Positions 36,828 to 49,130 of a stretch of 64,000 nucleotides of DNA are shown in pieces (the stretch's first letter is position 1; each line of letters opens with the position of its first letter). Source of the DNA: Ancylostoma caninum. Taxonomy: Eukaryota > Nematoda > Chromadorea > Rhabditida > Ancylostomatidae. The position numbers and the translations under genes were made by a program. The notes under the pieces were generated by a model. That model was given only the letters and a program-made list of their open reading frames with translations, did no database searches and had not been told where the DNA came from. The stretch spans positions 1 through 64,000 of the forward strand of contig JBAJFG010000089.1 of NCBI GenBank assembly GCA_037903475.1. The letters are read 5' to 3'.

Positions 36828-39800
36828 ATGGTCCACTCGTTCCCTTCGTATGGAAATTGCACAGAGGGTAGGTTTTTTCTTTTGAATTCAAGTGAGAAGG
36901 ATATTTTCTCATGGGAAGTCTGTTAAGCTGTACTGGATTCTGGCCAGTGCTGCGATGAAGTGAATGGCTGCGAGTCGGAAGCCACATCATCAGCTGGTCC
37001 TATACCCACAGTGGCGCTGGCTAATGGAGTGGAGATGCCACTTCTTGGATTAGGTATGATTGCCCATGTTCTTCAATTCTCGAATTTTCCTGTATTCTTT
37101 CTGTGGCTGAGTTTGGAGCATTTTCGCTGCCACTAACAAAGATTACAATCTTTTTCATTCTCCGGAAATTCCATCCATTTAGGTTGGTTCCCCTTTCATA
37201 AAAGATTTAATCTTATATCAAGTGCATTCAGAAAAAGAATCTGTTGATGAGACTACTATCCATTCGGTAACCTCCTTTGAGTAACGTGGACACTCTATAT
37301 AGAAAGCTGATTTTTGCGCTGCAAACATTGTTTGCACTGCGTTGAATTCTAGAGATTTCCCGCTCTGTCGGGCAGTTATTGACGAAGTTGAGAATCATCC
37401 CATGCTGCATCTATTTCTACACCTTGTCCATAATCCTTAATTATGAAATGTTCTGAAACCTAACGTGATAGTGTTGCGGCTATAGTCCTCGAAGTTTCGG
37501 GCGTGCGGCCGCGGCGAAACTGGTTTTGATACATATCGATTGTGGGAGGCGCTGTCGCCGCTGCCGCCTGCAACCGATCGATACGCACCAAATCCAGTGT
37601 CGCCACTGTCGTACCGACCAAACCGGCTATAGTCTCGGGGAGCAGCAGTCTAAATCGTTACTGGAGGCTTCGCTCCCATTCAATACAACATGGTGAAAAA
37701 TACGATTAGGCATGGAGTGAACTACTAGCTCTGTATCTTCACCCAATATTTGAATAACAATTTTCAAGCATATTTAACATTTGATATACACCACTTGAGA
37801 GATTTCATTTAAAATTTTGGAATTCCACTTTTTTTGAGAGAGAGAAAAGCTCTCGGCGAGAACTACATAGAATTCTTTTTGGCACTATTCCACTCTACAT
37901 AGGGGCCCCAAAATTTTCAAAAAAAAATCCGCCGAAACTCCATTTTGGGAGGTTATTTGAGATGTTGAACACAAATGTCGTATTCATGTTGTACCGTAGC
38001 CCCACATTGTAGGGTTACGGTAGGGTTACCGTAGATACGGCACCTCATGGAATTCGCTCAAGTTTTGCACAGGTGGCTTATTTGAGGTGCTGAATACGAA
38101 TTTCGAATCGGTTTTGTACCGTAACCCCATTTTAGAGGGGACGCGATGGGTACATTGCAGTACATTTGGAGAAAATGCCGATTTTGGGTAGAAAACGATA
38201 GTACCACGCAAAATAATGTTTATATAAAGCGCAGACCCCCCCATCGCCACGCGAGAGATGACAGGTCACGCTGTCATTGATCCACTCGCCTCGCCCCACC
38301 TCTTTTGCCCGCCGCCACAGGCTCAATTGCGAAAATTGACACGCCCAATGACACGCCCATGTATATGTATGTGTACAACATGGAAATCTTCAATTAGAAC
38401 ATCTAATTTGTAACGAAAACGGAATATCTTGGATATTTAAAGCAGAACGGGAGAACCACTGATGAAGCGAGTGTGATTTCGCAATCAGAGCCGTGAATCA
38501 TCCAAATACAGCAGAGTTGTACGGAAATTTTCGCTGCACTCCTTCTAAAGCGTTAAGAAGTAATGGCAATTAGAAATTAACGGTCAGGGGAACAAATAAT
38601 GGCCTCCAATATTGTGCTTACAAAATAGAAATAGAACGTTAGCGCAGTTTATCCCTTTAAAAGCTAATTGTGCCCAAACCAAAACAATTTCGACTTTCAG
38701 CGCTATCCCAAATGAAAACGACTTGACCACGTGAGGACCTGTGTTGCTACGCATACAAGGGACCATGTAAAAGCTCTTTATATTGAACATAATAAGAGTT
38801 AACCTCAAACCGTTTAGGAGCTACGCAGCTTCGCAGAAAATCACTGTCATCCGCGAAGCGCGGCGAAGCTTAAACGGTTTGAGGTTAACTCTTATTATGT
38901 TCAATATAAAGAGAGTTTACCTAGAGTTTACCTAGCCCGGAGGTAACGTGGCACACGGGTCCGAGTCAGAGCGCCGCGAAGCGGCGCTCTGGCTCGGGTA
39001 ATGTTTATAATCGTGATCAGCGCCTAGAACAATCCCTCTACGCAAAATTTGAGAGGATTCTGTGAGATACCGTATCGACGGTATACCTACTGTATCTCCG
39101 CAAGAATGGGGTTACAATACAAAATGAATACGATAGAGGCTTCAACAAAAATTTTTTTTGAAGATTTCGGGGCTCCTAATGTGGAATAAATGGAATGGTT
39201 ATGCCTCCTTTTTCTTTGAACTTCTCATGATCTTCGATGCCTCTTTGAAGAAGTCTGCGGAACAAAGTGCAACTACTGTCACAACAGCGACAGTCTGCCG
39301 TTAGTTGGCTGTAAAATACATCGCCTTGCAGCGAATCCTGTTGCATTGTACACTACTTCCTTCTACCGCGTAAAGGCAGCACCTACGATAATCTTTAGTA
39401 CCGAATTCCTTAGAGTTATCGAACCTCAGGGATATTCCCGACTGTTCTGCGATGAAAGAGCTGTCGGAGACCCCGTACTTCATGAGATATCACAAGTTTA
39501 ACTCCAGTTCAACATTTCGAACCCAGCCTGCTGGTATGAGTTGACCTGCTTTGCAGAAATAGCCGTGCGGTGACGTCGAAACAAATCAGCTGTTTTCTCT
39601 TACAATCGCTCAATTTATTTGTGGAAAAAGTTTTTTCTGCGCACTTTTCCCTACTGTTCTCTCACTACTGCGGATGTAACTGTCTATTTGCTTTCCAATC
39701 TCACTTTTCACCACTTGTTTTCCATTTTCTCTGCTCACAACATCCAACTCTTCCTATGTTGTGTGTTTGTGCTATTTCTTTTCTGTTCTTGCCATTATTG

Positions 39801-42800
39801 CCAAGGGAAACGAGGTCGGCATCAGAGTTGTGCGTCACAAGAACTTCAAATTTCGTCAATCCGCTAATTAGTTACATTAAATGAAAAACGGCCGTTACGC
39901 GTTAGTGCGTTAACCAGTTAATCTGTTAATCCATTAGAATAACAAGTTATACTTAATATGAGTAGTGTAGCCGGAGCCTGCCAGATGTGCAGGGAAACCC
40001 CATAGCTTCGAAAGAAGGACAACACAACAATTCACATGACGTATTGCTGAGGAGAGATACGCAAACAGCTGATCACACAACCTTATCGTCTGTTTGCACA
40101 TGTCACGACGGCGCTGTTCCTTTGTCAGTGATCTGTGATAATAGGACAGCTGACGTCATCCCACTGGGTGGTCTTGGTGAGAAGATATTTCATGAGGGAT
40201 AGAGGGTCGGCGGAAAAGTTTGTTCTAGACTATCCTTTGCTGCCTTGTATGGGTCAGGAGGATAAGAGCCAGGGGATGAGCTGTATTTGGATATGTAAGT
40301 TCGGAGGCTCGTTCGGCGCTGTTGATGCTTTTAGCTCCTAGTACGTAGTTCTCCGATCAATTTTTGGTATCAGAACTTTTCCAAGTAAAATATGCTGCTT
40401 TGTCCCTCGAAATTTCTCACGTCTCAAACTTCTCTCGGCTTCCGACTTTCGCTCCATCTACGCTCGAAACCTATTTTCCCTCATGCTGAACGTCTGTACT
40501 GAACTGAACTTTACACTATTTTTAGATGTTTTCTTCTTGCTCAGCAAAAATATTTGTGCTGAAGCTAGTTTGTCTCAAAATTGCACTGTTAACAAAAATG
40601 ATACATTTGTCTTAGAAACAGTTTTTTTATGATTTAAAAGTGCAGTTGCTTCAAGTCATCTTACGTATTTTTGGATTTTCAAACGAAATTTCTGGGTACA
40701 TTACGATTCCCTCTGAGATGCGTTTTAGTGATGTTAAATCGAGCTTCTGAGAGACCAGAAACATTTTCATCTTTGTCTCTTGAGAATCTGTAGAACTTCA
40801 GCTTTTTTGGGCACATGAAAGGATTACTAGATTACTACATATGTAGTTAGCTCATTACATAGATAAAATGATTAAAAGTTAGTGTACATAATATACGTAG
40901 TTGCAATTTCCAGAATATTGATACATAGTTGACACAAAATGTCACTGAAAGCAAATTTTGTTACTGGTAACTTTTGTCGCGGCCAGGTGAGCAACAACTC
41001 CAGTAATAACAATTTTAGGACCAATTTTCTGATAAAACAGAATAATTTTCCAGAGAATGCAACGGCATGACCCATGAGTTCGTTGTTTTGAATGGAATTT
41101 CTGAAAAATACTTAGCGTTTCCTTTTTTTCCGTTTTTTAACATATAATTGTTCTTGCGTCAGCCTGTCTTTCCTTCATTTCATCGTTGTTTGTTTTACCA
41201 GTGACACTTGATTTTGTTTTGTCCCTCAGGTGTTTTATCTTTTTAATCACATGCGTTAATATGCATGTAACAATAAATAAATGGCACAGTTTTTGACGAT
41301 CGCAGCACCTGACATCAGGCTTAGAGAGCGTCATCAGCAGAAATTGTGCAGCTGAAAGCTCCACAATTCTTTCAGAGTTTCATTTTTTTCCAGCTCTAAT
41401 TTCTCCGGACTTTTCGTATTTTTTATATTTCTCGAGTCTCTCGAGAAATATAAAAATAGTGAGGATCTTCAGTGAAACTGCTTTAGTCAGATAGAATTGA
41501 AGAGGAATCATACTGTGTAGATAGAAAACTGAAATGTTACCTGTTTCATCTCGATCCCTTATACATGAGGAGTGAGTGAATGCGATCCGCTGCCGATCCT
41601 CAGTGGTTTTGAGAAAAGTAATATTAACAGTAAATTGCGAAAATATTGTGGATTGTGAAGGCAGAATTAGCACGTTTAGCACCTTGTCAACCCGTGGACT
41701 CTAACGATATACAGGGTGGTCAAAAATTACGGAGACATGAGTACAGAGCGACTTATCCGACTCATCTCGATCTATGGCGTTTTATATCCCATCTTTTGCT
41801 GTTCACCTGTTCAGCCGTAAAGTTTTTTTTTTGAAAAAATGCTGCATGCCGCCGATTTTGGGAATGTCTGAGCCATCAGTAAACCTCACTGACGGAGGCA
41901 GGGGGAGGCGGGGGACGAGAGTGGGTCGGCAAATTTTTGAAATTACTTTGCAGTACAAATGGAAATCTTGTATCAGTTTATTTTTATTTGTTTACTTTTA
42001 CTATTATTTTTAATATAATTTTTATTTATCATTTACTATTATAATTAATATTTTTATTAATTTTATTCCCCATGTGGGTCCCCAAGGCGGCGGAGACCCC
42101 ACTTTTTTCCTAGCCCCCCCCCCCTCCCGCCCACTTTCTGCGTCCTGGGACTGGTGAACCGTAGTTCCTTCACTCGCGCTGCTTGCGTAGTCGTGCCGCA
42201 ACAGGTATGCTCAAGTTAAGGTTTTGCAAAAGCGTCCCTTACCGGTGCATCCAAGAATAGAACGAGAGAAAAGCAGAAAAGCATCGAAATGATTGTGAAA
42301 CACTACCTACCGTGGGTATGAAAGCCAAGATCAGGTAAGGAAATGCCAAAATACATGGCGCTTTCAGTGTGTGTATCAAAACAAATCACCATAAGTATAA
42401 TAAGGGAAGTAATCTTTGGAAATTCGAGGCGAGAAGTTCATGAACATAATATGCTCCACTTCCTCGTCTAAACCCTGAAAGAGGTGGAAATAGCCGTAAC
42501 CAAAGTTCTTCCGCTGATTTTGCGTTGTAATTCATGTCTGCTTACTTGTAATTACTACTCTCAGAGTTCATCCATGTAGATTTTTCCTTATGGTATCCTT
42601 CCAAGGACGAAATCTGATTTTGCCCTGGAAAAATTCCTCAAGCTCTGGGGCAAACGCTTCCAGCGTGGTGAGTTTATCTGGTGAGACAGTACCTGCACAG
42701 TTCCATAGGCACCTACTTCGATTTCTTCCGGTCTTTTCTTGCTGGTTATGGAAGGATTCATGAGTTATAGAGGTAGATTCTGTTCATGGATGTGTGAAAA

Positions 42801-45800
42801 ATATCATGTTCGAAGCGGAATTGTCAATCTCCTCTCTTACGCAAAATAAGGATCTCTTGGTGTATCTCCGTAATATTGGACCACCCTGTACGGGAAACTT
42901 GGCGAAAACGCCGATAAATTCACTTAATGGCACTTTGAAAGTTCGGGTTCCGTCAACGCAATCGATCGATCACGTGCGCTTTAGTTTAAACTGTAGGCCA
43001 AATCGATAGCACATGGTGAAGATCAAGAGGCTTTTCACAGAACAGCTCGTACGCACGTTGAGAGTTTCGTCGGCTCTCCACTGAAAGAACCCTCAAGAAT
43101 GATTTCCAGTGGTTTTTATGACATTTCGCGTCTAGGGCAATTTACGCCAGATGCGTGCGTTAATCGTGCGTCAGATGTGTGTATCTATTAGGGGAGGAGT
43201 TCCATCAGCAGAGAATTTTCCGTGAAAATAGGTCAGCGCAGCGTCTACAGTCTGGTAGCTCAGGGAGAGCCGATGGTGTAGTGTTGTCTGCAGTTACGAC
43301 TTTATCACGTTTTCGGCCAATTCTTCTAAGTTTTACACTCTTCGATAGGTATGAGGTGTGACTTCTTTCATTTTCATGCTTCCCTACTGCCATTTAGTGA
43401 AGTCTGCCTCCAGGCGCACTTTACGGCGTCCTCCCTTCGATGGAACCAGTGCGGTCGTAATTGCAGACGTAGTCATTTAAGCGGCCCTCTCTGAGCTACC
43501 AGATCATACATGTATCCTGGATGAAAATACCGCACGGCCGCCGCGAGGCCACATAAGCGTGCGTCACATCTGCGTCTGAGCTGCGTCAACTGCGACTAAG
43601 TTACTCATCACCTTATACATAGACGCACGCGCGTCGAATGGATCCAGCATGAATCACCTTCATTTCATTGCTCTTAGCAGCTCATGCAGATCCTGTTGAA
43701 GTAAAAATCCTGGAAACGAGTCCTTAGGCGAGACTTTGCGTACATGGTGATAGGCGAAGTTACCTGTGACCCCTTGCATGCTAATAATCTTCATAACACC
43801 GACCCCATTAGACCGTTATCGGCAAGATATTATACTATCGTCTTTCACTTCTTCGAGAACTCACATCTTTTCAGGAACCACCCATTCCGGAGGGTACTAC
43901 CACGATGTTGTCGTCCATGCGCTTCGTAATTGTGGATACCGCATGATCGACACGGCTCGTCGGTACGGCGTTGAGAGAGAACTTGGAATAGCATGGAAGG
44001 TCAGATTCGCCTGTTTCGCTATTATGGAAGGGTCTTTAAATGAAAGGAAGTGATTCGATACCTGATATTACAATAAGATGCGTCCACAATGATTTAACAG
44101 TTCACAATGATTCTACAGTTCCATTTCTTCCTATTAAAGCCATAAAAATTTAGGCCTTACAGTGCAAATGATTCATTTTTCCATCACAGAATACCGCCCA
44201 CTTGCTCTGCCGCGACGCACCGCCCCCCCCCCCCCATTCCGATGCGTGTGCAAAGAAGTCATCATACAAATAAACAAACAAATATTTTGTTGTACTCTGG
44301 GATGCAAGAATGATACACAAGCACAGCTGCTACAGTTGCACAATAACACCATAGAAAGAATGGATTGTTGCCACATAACACCGTTGATTACCGTCGGCTT
44401 GTGAAATATTTCAAATGGCAACCATTTTGGGAGACCTGGTATCACAGGATGACTGACCACGGCCTGATGGGAGACAACCGATAACTTCGATGTTACTGTA
44501 GAGTAGTGATGGCAAAGAATACCTGTGCGCGTGAATCGACTTGACGACTTCGCTTTCGCACGTCTCTGCCACTACCCGTGGAGGTGTCTTCGAATTCAAA
44601 AAAATATATTTATTTTCGCAACTAAGCCATGGACAAATAATCACCATTTGTTTTGTTTTTTTTTCAGCAATCTCTTTCTCGTGTTTCTAGCCAACCATTA
44701 TTCTTGTCCGAAGACTTTTGCCTCACACCGTAAAGTGTTGAAACAGAAGCATCTCTACATATGTCTTTATTCTACGAGCTTTCTATAGTACATCCTTGAA
44801 TCCGAAGAGCACCGTCCTATAAATGAGCCCTGCGGAAAATCTCGAGCTAATTGGTCCAGTTCCCTGTCTGCCGTGTTGATTTTGTCATTTTTCAGGAATC
44901 CGGTGTCCCTCGTCCATTTTTGTTTCTCTGCTCGAAACTGTGGCCGACCGATTTTGGTCCAGGAACCAAACGAGCATTCGAACTCTCCTGCGCGAAGCTC
45001 CAGACGGACTATCTAGGTAATCTGCGCTTGTCTCGTTTGCTGAATCCTGACTTTGTACGCAGTACATCCCTGTTATTGTTCCAGATCTGTACATGACTCA
45101 TTTTCCCGTTGTCCCCGACTATTTGGGAAATACACGAGCTATACGTGAGGACACATGGAGGCAACTGGAGCTTTTGTATGATGAAGGTTAGAATTATCCA
45201 CTTACGAAACCCAAAGTTCCAGTCTTACTCAGTCATTTCAGGTAGAATTCGTGCTATTGGCGTGAGTAACTATTCGGAGGACGACCTGTCAGAACTCCTG
45301 GAGTACTGTAGCGTCGCGCCGCATGTGAACCAATGCGAGTTCCATCCTTGGTATAACCCGGTTGAACTGCGGTCATTCTGCGAGGAGAATGGGATACTGT
45401 ACACGGTTCGTCCCACGGTTATCCCAGGATTATGTCAATGCTTCGAACTAAGTACTCGATTGCTCAGTACATGTTACCTGCATGGTATGGTTCAGGGTTA
45501 CTGCCCGATAGCAAAGGGTAAATTCCTCGACGCTGATGTGCTGCAGAAGTTGAGCTCGAAATATGGGAAGACTCCGGCGCAGATATGTCTGAGATGGTCT
45601 CTCGAGCACGGTGTCCCGGTTATCCCTAAAAGCAAGGAAAAACACCGTATCGCTGAGAACAGAGACGTGAGTTCGATTTCTTTTTTTTTAATTTTTATTT
45701 CATTATTTAAAGTCTGTTATTTTTCTCCTTTTCTCACTACTTCGCGCATTTACAGGTGTTCGACTTCTCCTTGAACGACGAGGACATGCGTGATCTGGAA

Positions 45801-45980
45801 GTACTCCAGCGATGTCCCAAGAAGCTCGTTCGATTCGATGACCTACCGGATAAATTTGACCTTCCTGATGGCTACAAGCTGAAGGGGCGCGTTTATGGTG
45901 TACCATGTGGGGGATTTTCCTTGGAGAACAATCCTGCACTGTTCACTAATGGATTTTCCACTCGTCAAAATGTTTGCTGA
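36828..45980 (+). CDS. Aldo-keto reductase family protein, 8 exons
   Basis: NAD(P)H-dependent oxidoreductase of the AKR superfamily; the carbonyl substrate is unknown. Exons: 36828-36867, 36928-37053, 43875-43999, 44896-45016, 45085-45186, 45242-45405, 45496-45666, 45756-45980. All phases agree, giving about 357 residues against about 320 usual. The fold opens with PTVALANGVEMPLLGLG, as in other AKRs. The catalytic tetrad is present: Asp in YRMIDTA, Tyr in RRYGVE, Lys in CSKLWP and His in YMTHFP. The family segments RAIGVSNYS, HVNQCEFHPWYNP and VPVIPKSK (coenzyme phosphate binding) follow. The 37-residue N-terminal extension carries four Cys (CTEAVLDSGQCCDEVNGC) and is not part of the usual fold. 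The C-terminal tail ends RQNVC and is also long. Intron 2 spans 6.8 kb and is full of repeats. Identity is certain; the exact start is not. Confidence 0.92.
37940..38140. repeat. TTACGGTA dispersed repeat
   Basis: TAGGGTTACGGTAGGGTTAC followed by ATACGGCACCTC and two copies of the TTATTTGAG(A/G)TG(T/C)TGAA(C/T)AC block. Same family as 4490-4950. Confidence 0.6.
38774..38913. repeat. Perfect 43-bp inverted repeat, 54-bp spacer
   Basis: The arms 38774-38816 and 38871-38913 are exact complements (CTCTTTATATTGAACATAAT... outermost). The spacer contains a smaller CGAAGCG-type palindrome. Perfect arms imply recent formation or gene conversion. It lies in intron 2 of the aldo-keto reductase. Confidence 0.85.
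39375..39800. repeat. GGCAGCAC element, truncated copy
   Basis: It starts GGCAGCACCTACGATAATCT and contains TTCAACATTTCGAACCCAGC and TTTCCATTTTCTCTGCTCAC, as in 54351-56020. The right terminal repeat was not found. Confidence 0.65.
41420..41456. repeat. Perfect 17-bp hairpin with 3-bp loop
   Basis: TTTTTATATTTCTCGAG, TCT, then its exact complement. It lies in intron 2 of the reductase, about 250 bp left of a transposon end. Confidence 0.6.
41712..42888. mobile_element. Tc1/mariner-type element, 1.2 kb, with internal insertion
   Basis: The left end CAGGGTGGTCAAAAATTACG and the inverted right end CAGGGTGGTCCAATATTACG both continue with GAGA, and TA flanks each. A transposase could not be read confidently. 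The AT-rich repeat at 41925-42150 has inserted inside; it is also present at 63225-63480. Confidence 0.7.
41925..42150 (+). repeat. AT-rich dispersed repeat, copy 1
   Basis: It shares ATTACTTTGCAGTACA, runs of ATTTTTATT, the CCCCA...GGCGGAGACCCCA box and a long C tract with 63225-63480. Confidence 0.75.
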
Positions 45981-46185
45981 TTATTTACTGCGCTAGAATT
46001 TTATTCTGTGATCCTGGCAAATGCGGGATTTTCGTACTTGCAGAAAAATATTACTTGAGTTCTTCTGAAGAGAACATCTATTGTTGGTTGATTTTACTCT
46101 TATGTAGGGCTATTTCTTATTGCGAGGACTCTCAGACGGGTAACTATCACGTGTTACTGCATGATTTCCTGTTTTGTGCCGGTAG

Positions 46186-46191
46186 AATAAA
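46186..46191 (+). terminator. Candidate poly(A) signal for the aldo-keto reductase
   Basis: AATAAA about 205 bp after the reductase stop codon, same strand, before the next repeat begins. Confidence 0.5.
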
Positions 46192-46443
46192 GAGTAATAC
46201 AATACGCATGCTGTGATCCTTTCTCTTTTCTGGAAGAGGCTTCAAACAAAGCAAGGGGTTTTACTATGTTTCACTAGGGGTGACAGTTGGAGAGGCACCA
46301 GAGAAAAAGTGTGGCAAGGTATGCCGCAATTGGAGAGAGTGACGAGAAAACGAAGTCACATGATCGGCTTCTCAATTACCGTAGCTTTTGGAACAGACTT
46401 CACTTGTTACAGCGCCGGCAAATTCATTCTTGCAGTAAAAAAT

Positions 46444-46788
46444 ACCACCCGTCTGGTCTGCCGCGCCGCACTGCCTATGCGCGATGCGGCAGATAGATGG
46501 GTGCTGTGCTTGTCGAGCGAGCGTTGCCGATGTTGATGTTTTCCCCGTGTTTTCACCAAGCACTTCGGATTGAAGTCAAATACATAAAGAAATCTAGAAA
46601 ACATTGCCCGACAACAACAAGACTTGGTTACTATGCATCGCTAGCATTAACCTGAGTTAGCGTTCTAAAACTAATGCAAAGGATGGGTAAATTCGGAGAT
46701 GTCAACACGTTCACTCTGTGTAACCTCAGTCATGCATTGCTCTGACGCGTCGCGTAAGTGGTGCAGCGCGGCAGACCAGACAGGTGGT
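46444..46788. mobile_element. CTGCCGCGCCGC foldback element
   Basis: ACCACCCGTCTGGTCTGCCG at the left mirrors CGGCAGACCAGACAGGTGGT at the right. Partial relatives occur at 31148-31381, near 44200 and near 53845. Confidence 0.7.
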
Positions 46789-46969
46789 GAGCTGTGCTGC
46801 AAGGGTGAGTTTACCGGCACCACAACATGTAGAGTCAGTCTGTTCGAAACACGACGATAAATGAGCAGCTGATCATGTGAGTTCCACAAATTTACCCATG
46901 GTTGGACAGGCGTTCACAAGTTTACACCGGGTAATCTCAATGATGCATTCAAGTTCTGCACTGTAAATA

Positions 46970-48549
46970 CAGTGCGTTTCATAATTATACGTCCACCTTA
47001 TTTTTCCAATATTAACAAATGCAGCCAAGAGAGCCTTTTTCTGTTTCATCTATTAGATTCAGGGATAATAATAACCTCTGAGCACCAGGTGTCATTGCTC
47101 TAGTTTTTCTGTTAACTTTTAATTTTGAACTTATCAATTTCCTCAACTTTTCTTAACTATACAACCACTCTCGAACAATTGAATTTTTCAACGATCTAGC
47201 ATTGATACATCATCATTTACAACAAATTCAATATGAAATCGGCTCTCCCGGCTCAAAAGCCACTTCAGAGAAGTGATTCATCATACTGTTCACCAGATTT
47301 TTGAGGGAGTCGCTCTCTACATCTTCCAAAGCGCCGAGGATTGCTGGTTTCAGGTCATCAATCGTCAAATCCAGTCATGTGAAATTGAGGATGATTGCAG
47401 TGAACCCTTTGTGCTGTGGTCCTCCACAAATTCTCCACTGAGTTCAGGTCCGGGCTGCATGTGGGCCAATCCATTACTTTCGCTCTGTTCACCAAAAGCC
47501 AGCTTTTGGCTGCCTGGCTGGCATGCACTGCGACGTTAACCTACGAGAAGGTACATTCTGTCGACAACATCCCTCAAAAACGGTAGTAAATGTCTCTGTA
47601 AAGTGTCCCAGGACTCCAACGAGTCCTGTGGACCCTTAACGAAGTCTATCTCTAGCTTGTTCCCGGCAGAAAAGTTACCTCAAGCCGTGGATGATCCGCC
47701 TCCAACGTTGCGGTGGCTGAAGGAGGTGGGGTTCTTTTGCAAGCCGTAGCTGCTCACGCCGTCAGGTCCACCCAAGTTGAACTTCTGCTCATCTGTAAAG
47801 ATGATCTGGAAGCATTTCAGGGAAGCTTCATTCTTGCTACTCTGACTTAGAAAACTACCACTGCCGTGCTCCATTCTGTTACTATTTTCCGTCGAAGGAA
47901 TTCCTGCTAAATCGTCTTTTGAAGAAAAATCAGAGGTGAAGCCTCCTTCGCGATTTCTCTCACAACATTTCTATTGTGGTGTAGCGCTCTCCACAAGGTG
48001 CTTTTCGAGACAGGGAGTTCCAGTTCTGCTCGGATCGGCTTGAGCGACAAACAATTGTTGAACAGTTGTTTGCCGATCTGCCTCTTGTTATAAGCTGTGA
48101 AAAGTTTCGGCCTCTAGTATCCTTCTTTTTGTGGTATTCATTAGAAACTTGCAAGTAAGTGCGACCAAGGCAGTGAGTACGACTAGTCTTCACTCCGATA
48201 GTCCTGCATAGTTTAGAGGCCAGATCTCAGCTTTCTCCTCCGTGCTTAAAGATGTACCACGAGGGATATTGAGAAGAATGTAGGGCCCATTATTTGCCAT
48301 TCTTGCATACTCCAGCTGGAGCGACAAACTTCCATCAATTTTCGTCATTCATTAGTGAACGTGTAGACATGAAACGTGGGAAAAAATGGTAACACTGCAT
48401 TTTAGAGACCAGGAAATAAGTGAGTGGTGTAGAAATATGTGCCCCATGGTTATTTTGTCCGCTATTGTCAACAGTAGAAAAATCCCAAAGTTGCTGCATC
48501 ACGCACAGCTGCAAAAAATAAGGTGGACGTACAGTTATAAAACACAATG
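46970..48549 (-). mobile_element. Tc3-like DNA transposon, degenerate
   Basis: Terminal repeats begin CAGTGCGTTTCATAATTATA at the left and CATTGTGTTTTATAACTGTA (inverted) at the right. Both continue to CGTCCACCTTATTTTT, and TA flanks both ends. The minus strand carries a broken transposase: GTSLSTEEKAEIW at the start, IFTDEQKFNLGGPDG around the second catalytic Asp, RNVGGGS, and DWPTCSPDLNSVENLW covering the final acidic residue. Stops and frameshifts interrupt it, so it is not functional. The family match is to Tc3 and its relatives in nematodes. Confidence 0.88.
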
Positions 48550-49130
48550 TATGCAGACGGAACACCTCCAGATTAATAGTATTATCAGTATTTATTATCT
48601 TTTTATTATTTACTATTGTGAGTATTGATTAGTAGCAATTGACTTTTGGGTATTGACTTGCTGAAGCATTTGGAGGGAGGATGGGAGTCAGGGATGTGCG
48701 GAAGTAAGATTTTAAATCCCGTAAAACGTAAAACGGAAAACGGAAGGCCAAAAAATGGGCGGAAAACGGAAAGCGTAAAACGGAAAATTTTGCTCAAGCA
48801 TAGGTTTGTGACCAAAAGTCCTTCTCAACTATGGATTTCCTAGGTATCTTTTTGAGGAGCATAAGTGGTGACTCTTTCGAGTAATTATATAACTTCAAGT
48901 CTTCTGATGGTACTTACTTCAAACGCCTAGAATATAGGGAGATCGAGGAGCATCTATCCTTCACCTAGTTACAAGAGATCAGAATTATGTAATCAATGAG
49001 CATATTTCTCACTGAATTCACTCACTAGGACGAGAAACTGTGAATTGTTAAAAATGCGACTTCTTTGCTTTATTTTAGAGCAGACCTATTCGCAAAAATT
49101 TAGACAGAAAGGTGACTATGGTAGTTAATA

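Noticed and set aside
44219..44235. Poly-C tracts (also 31300, 35210, 42115, 59405, 63450) as a functional signal
   Set aside because: They occur at the edges of unrelated repeats and look like simple-sequence expansion.
45109..45774. 221-codon ORF as a single continuous reductase
   Set aside because: It reads through introns at 45187-45241, 45406-45495 and 45667-45755. Splicing restores the AKR sequence.
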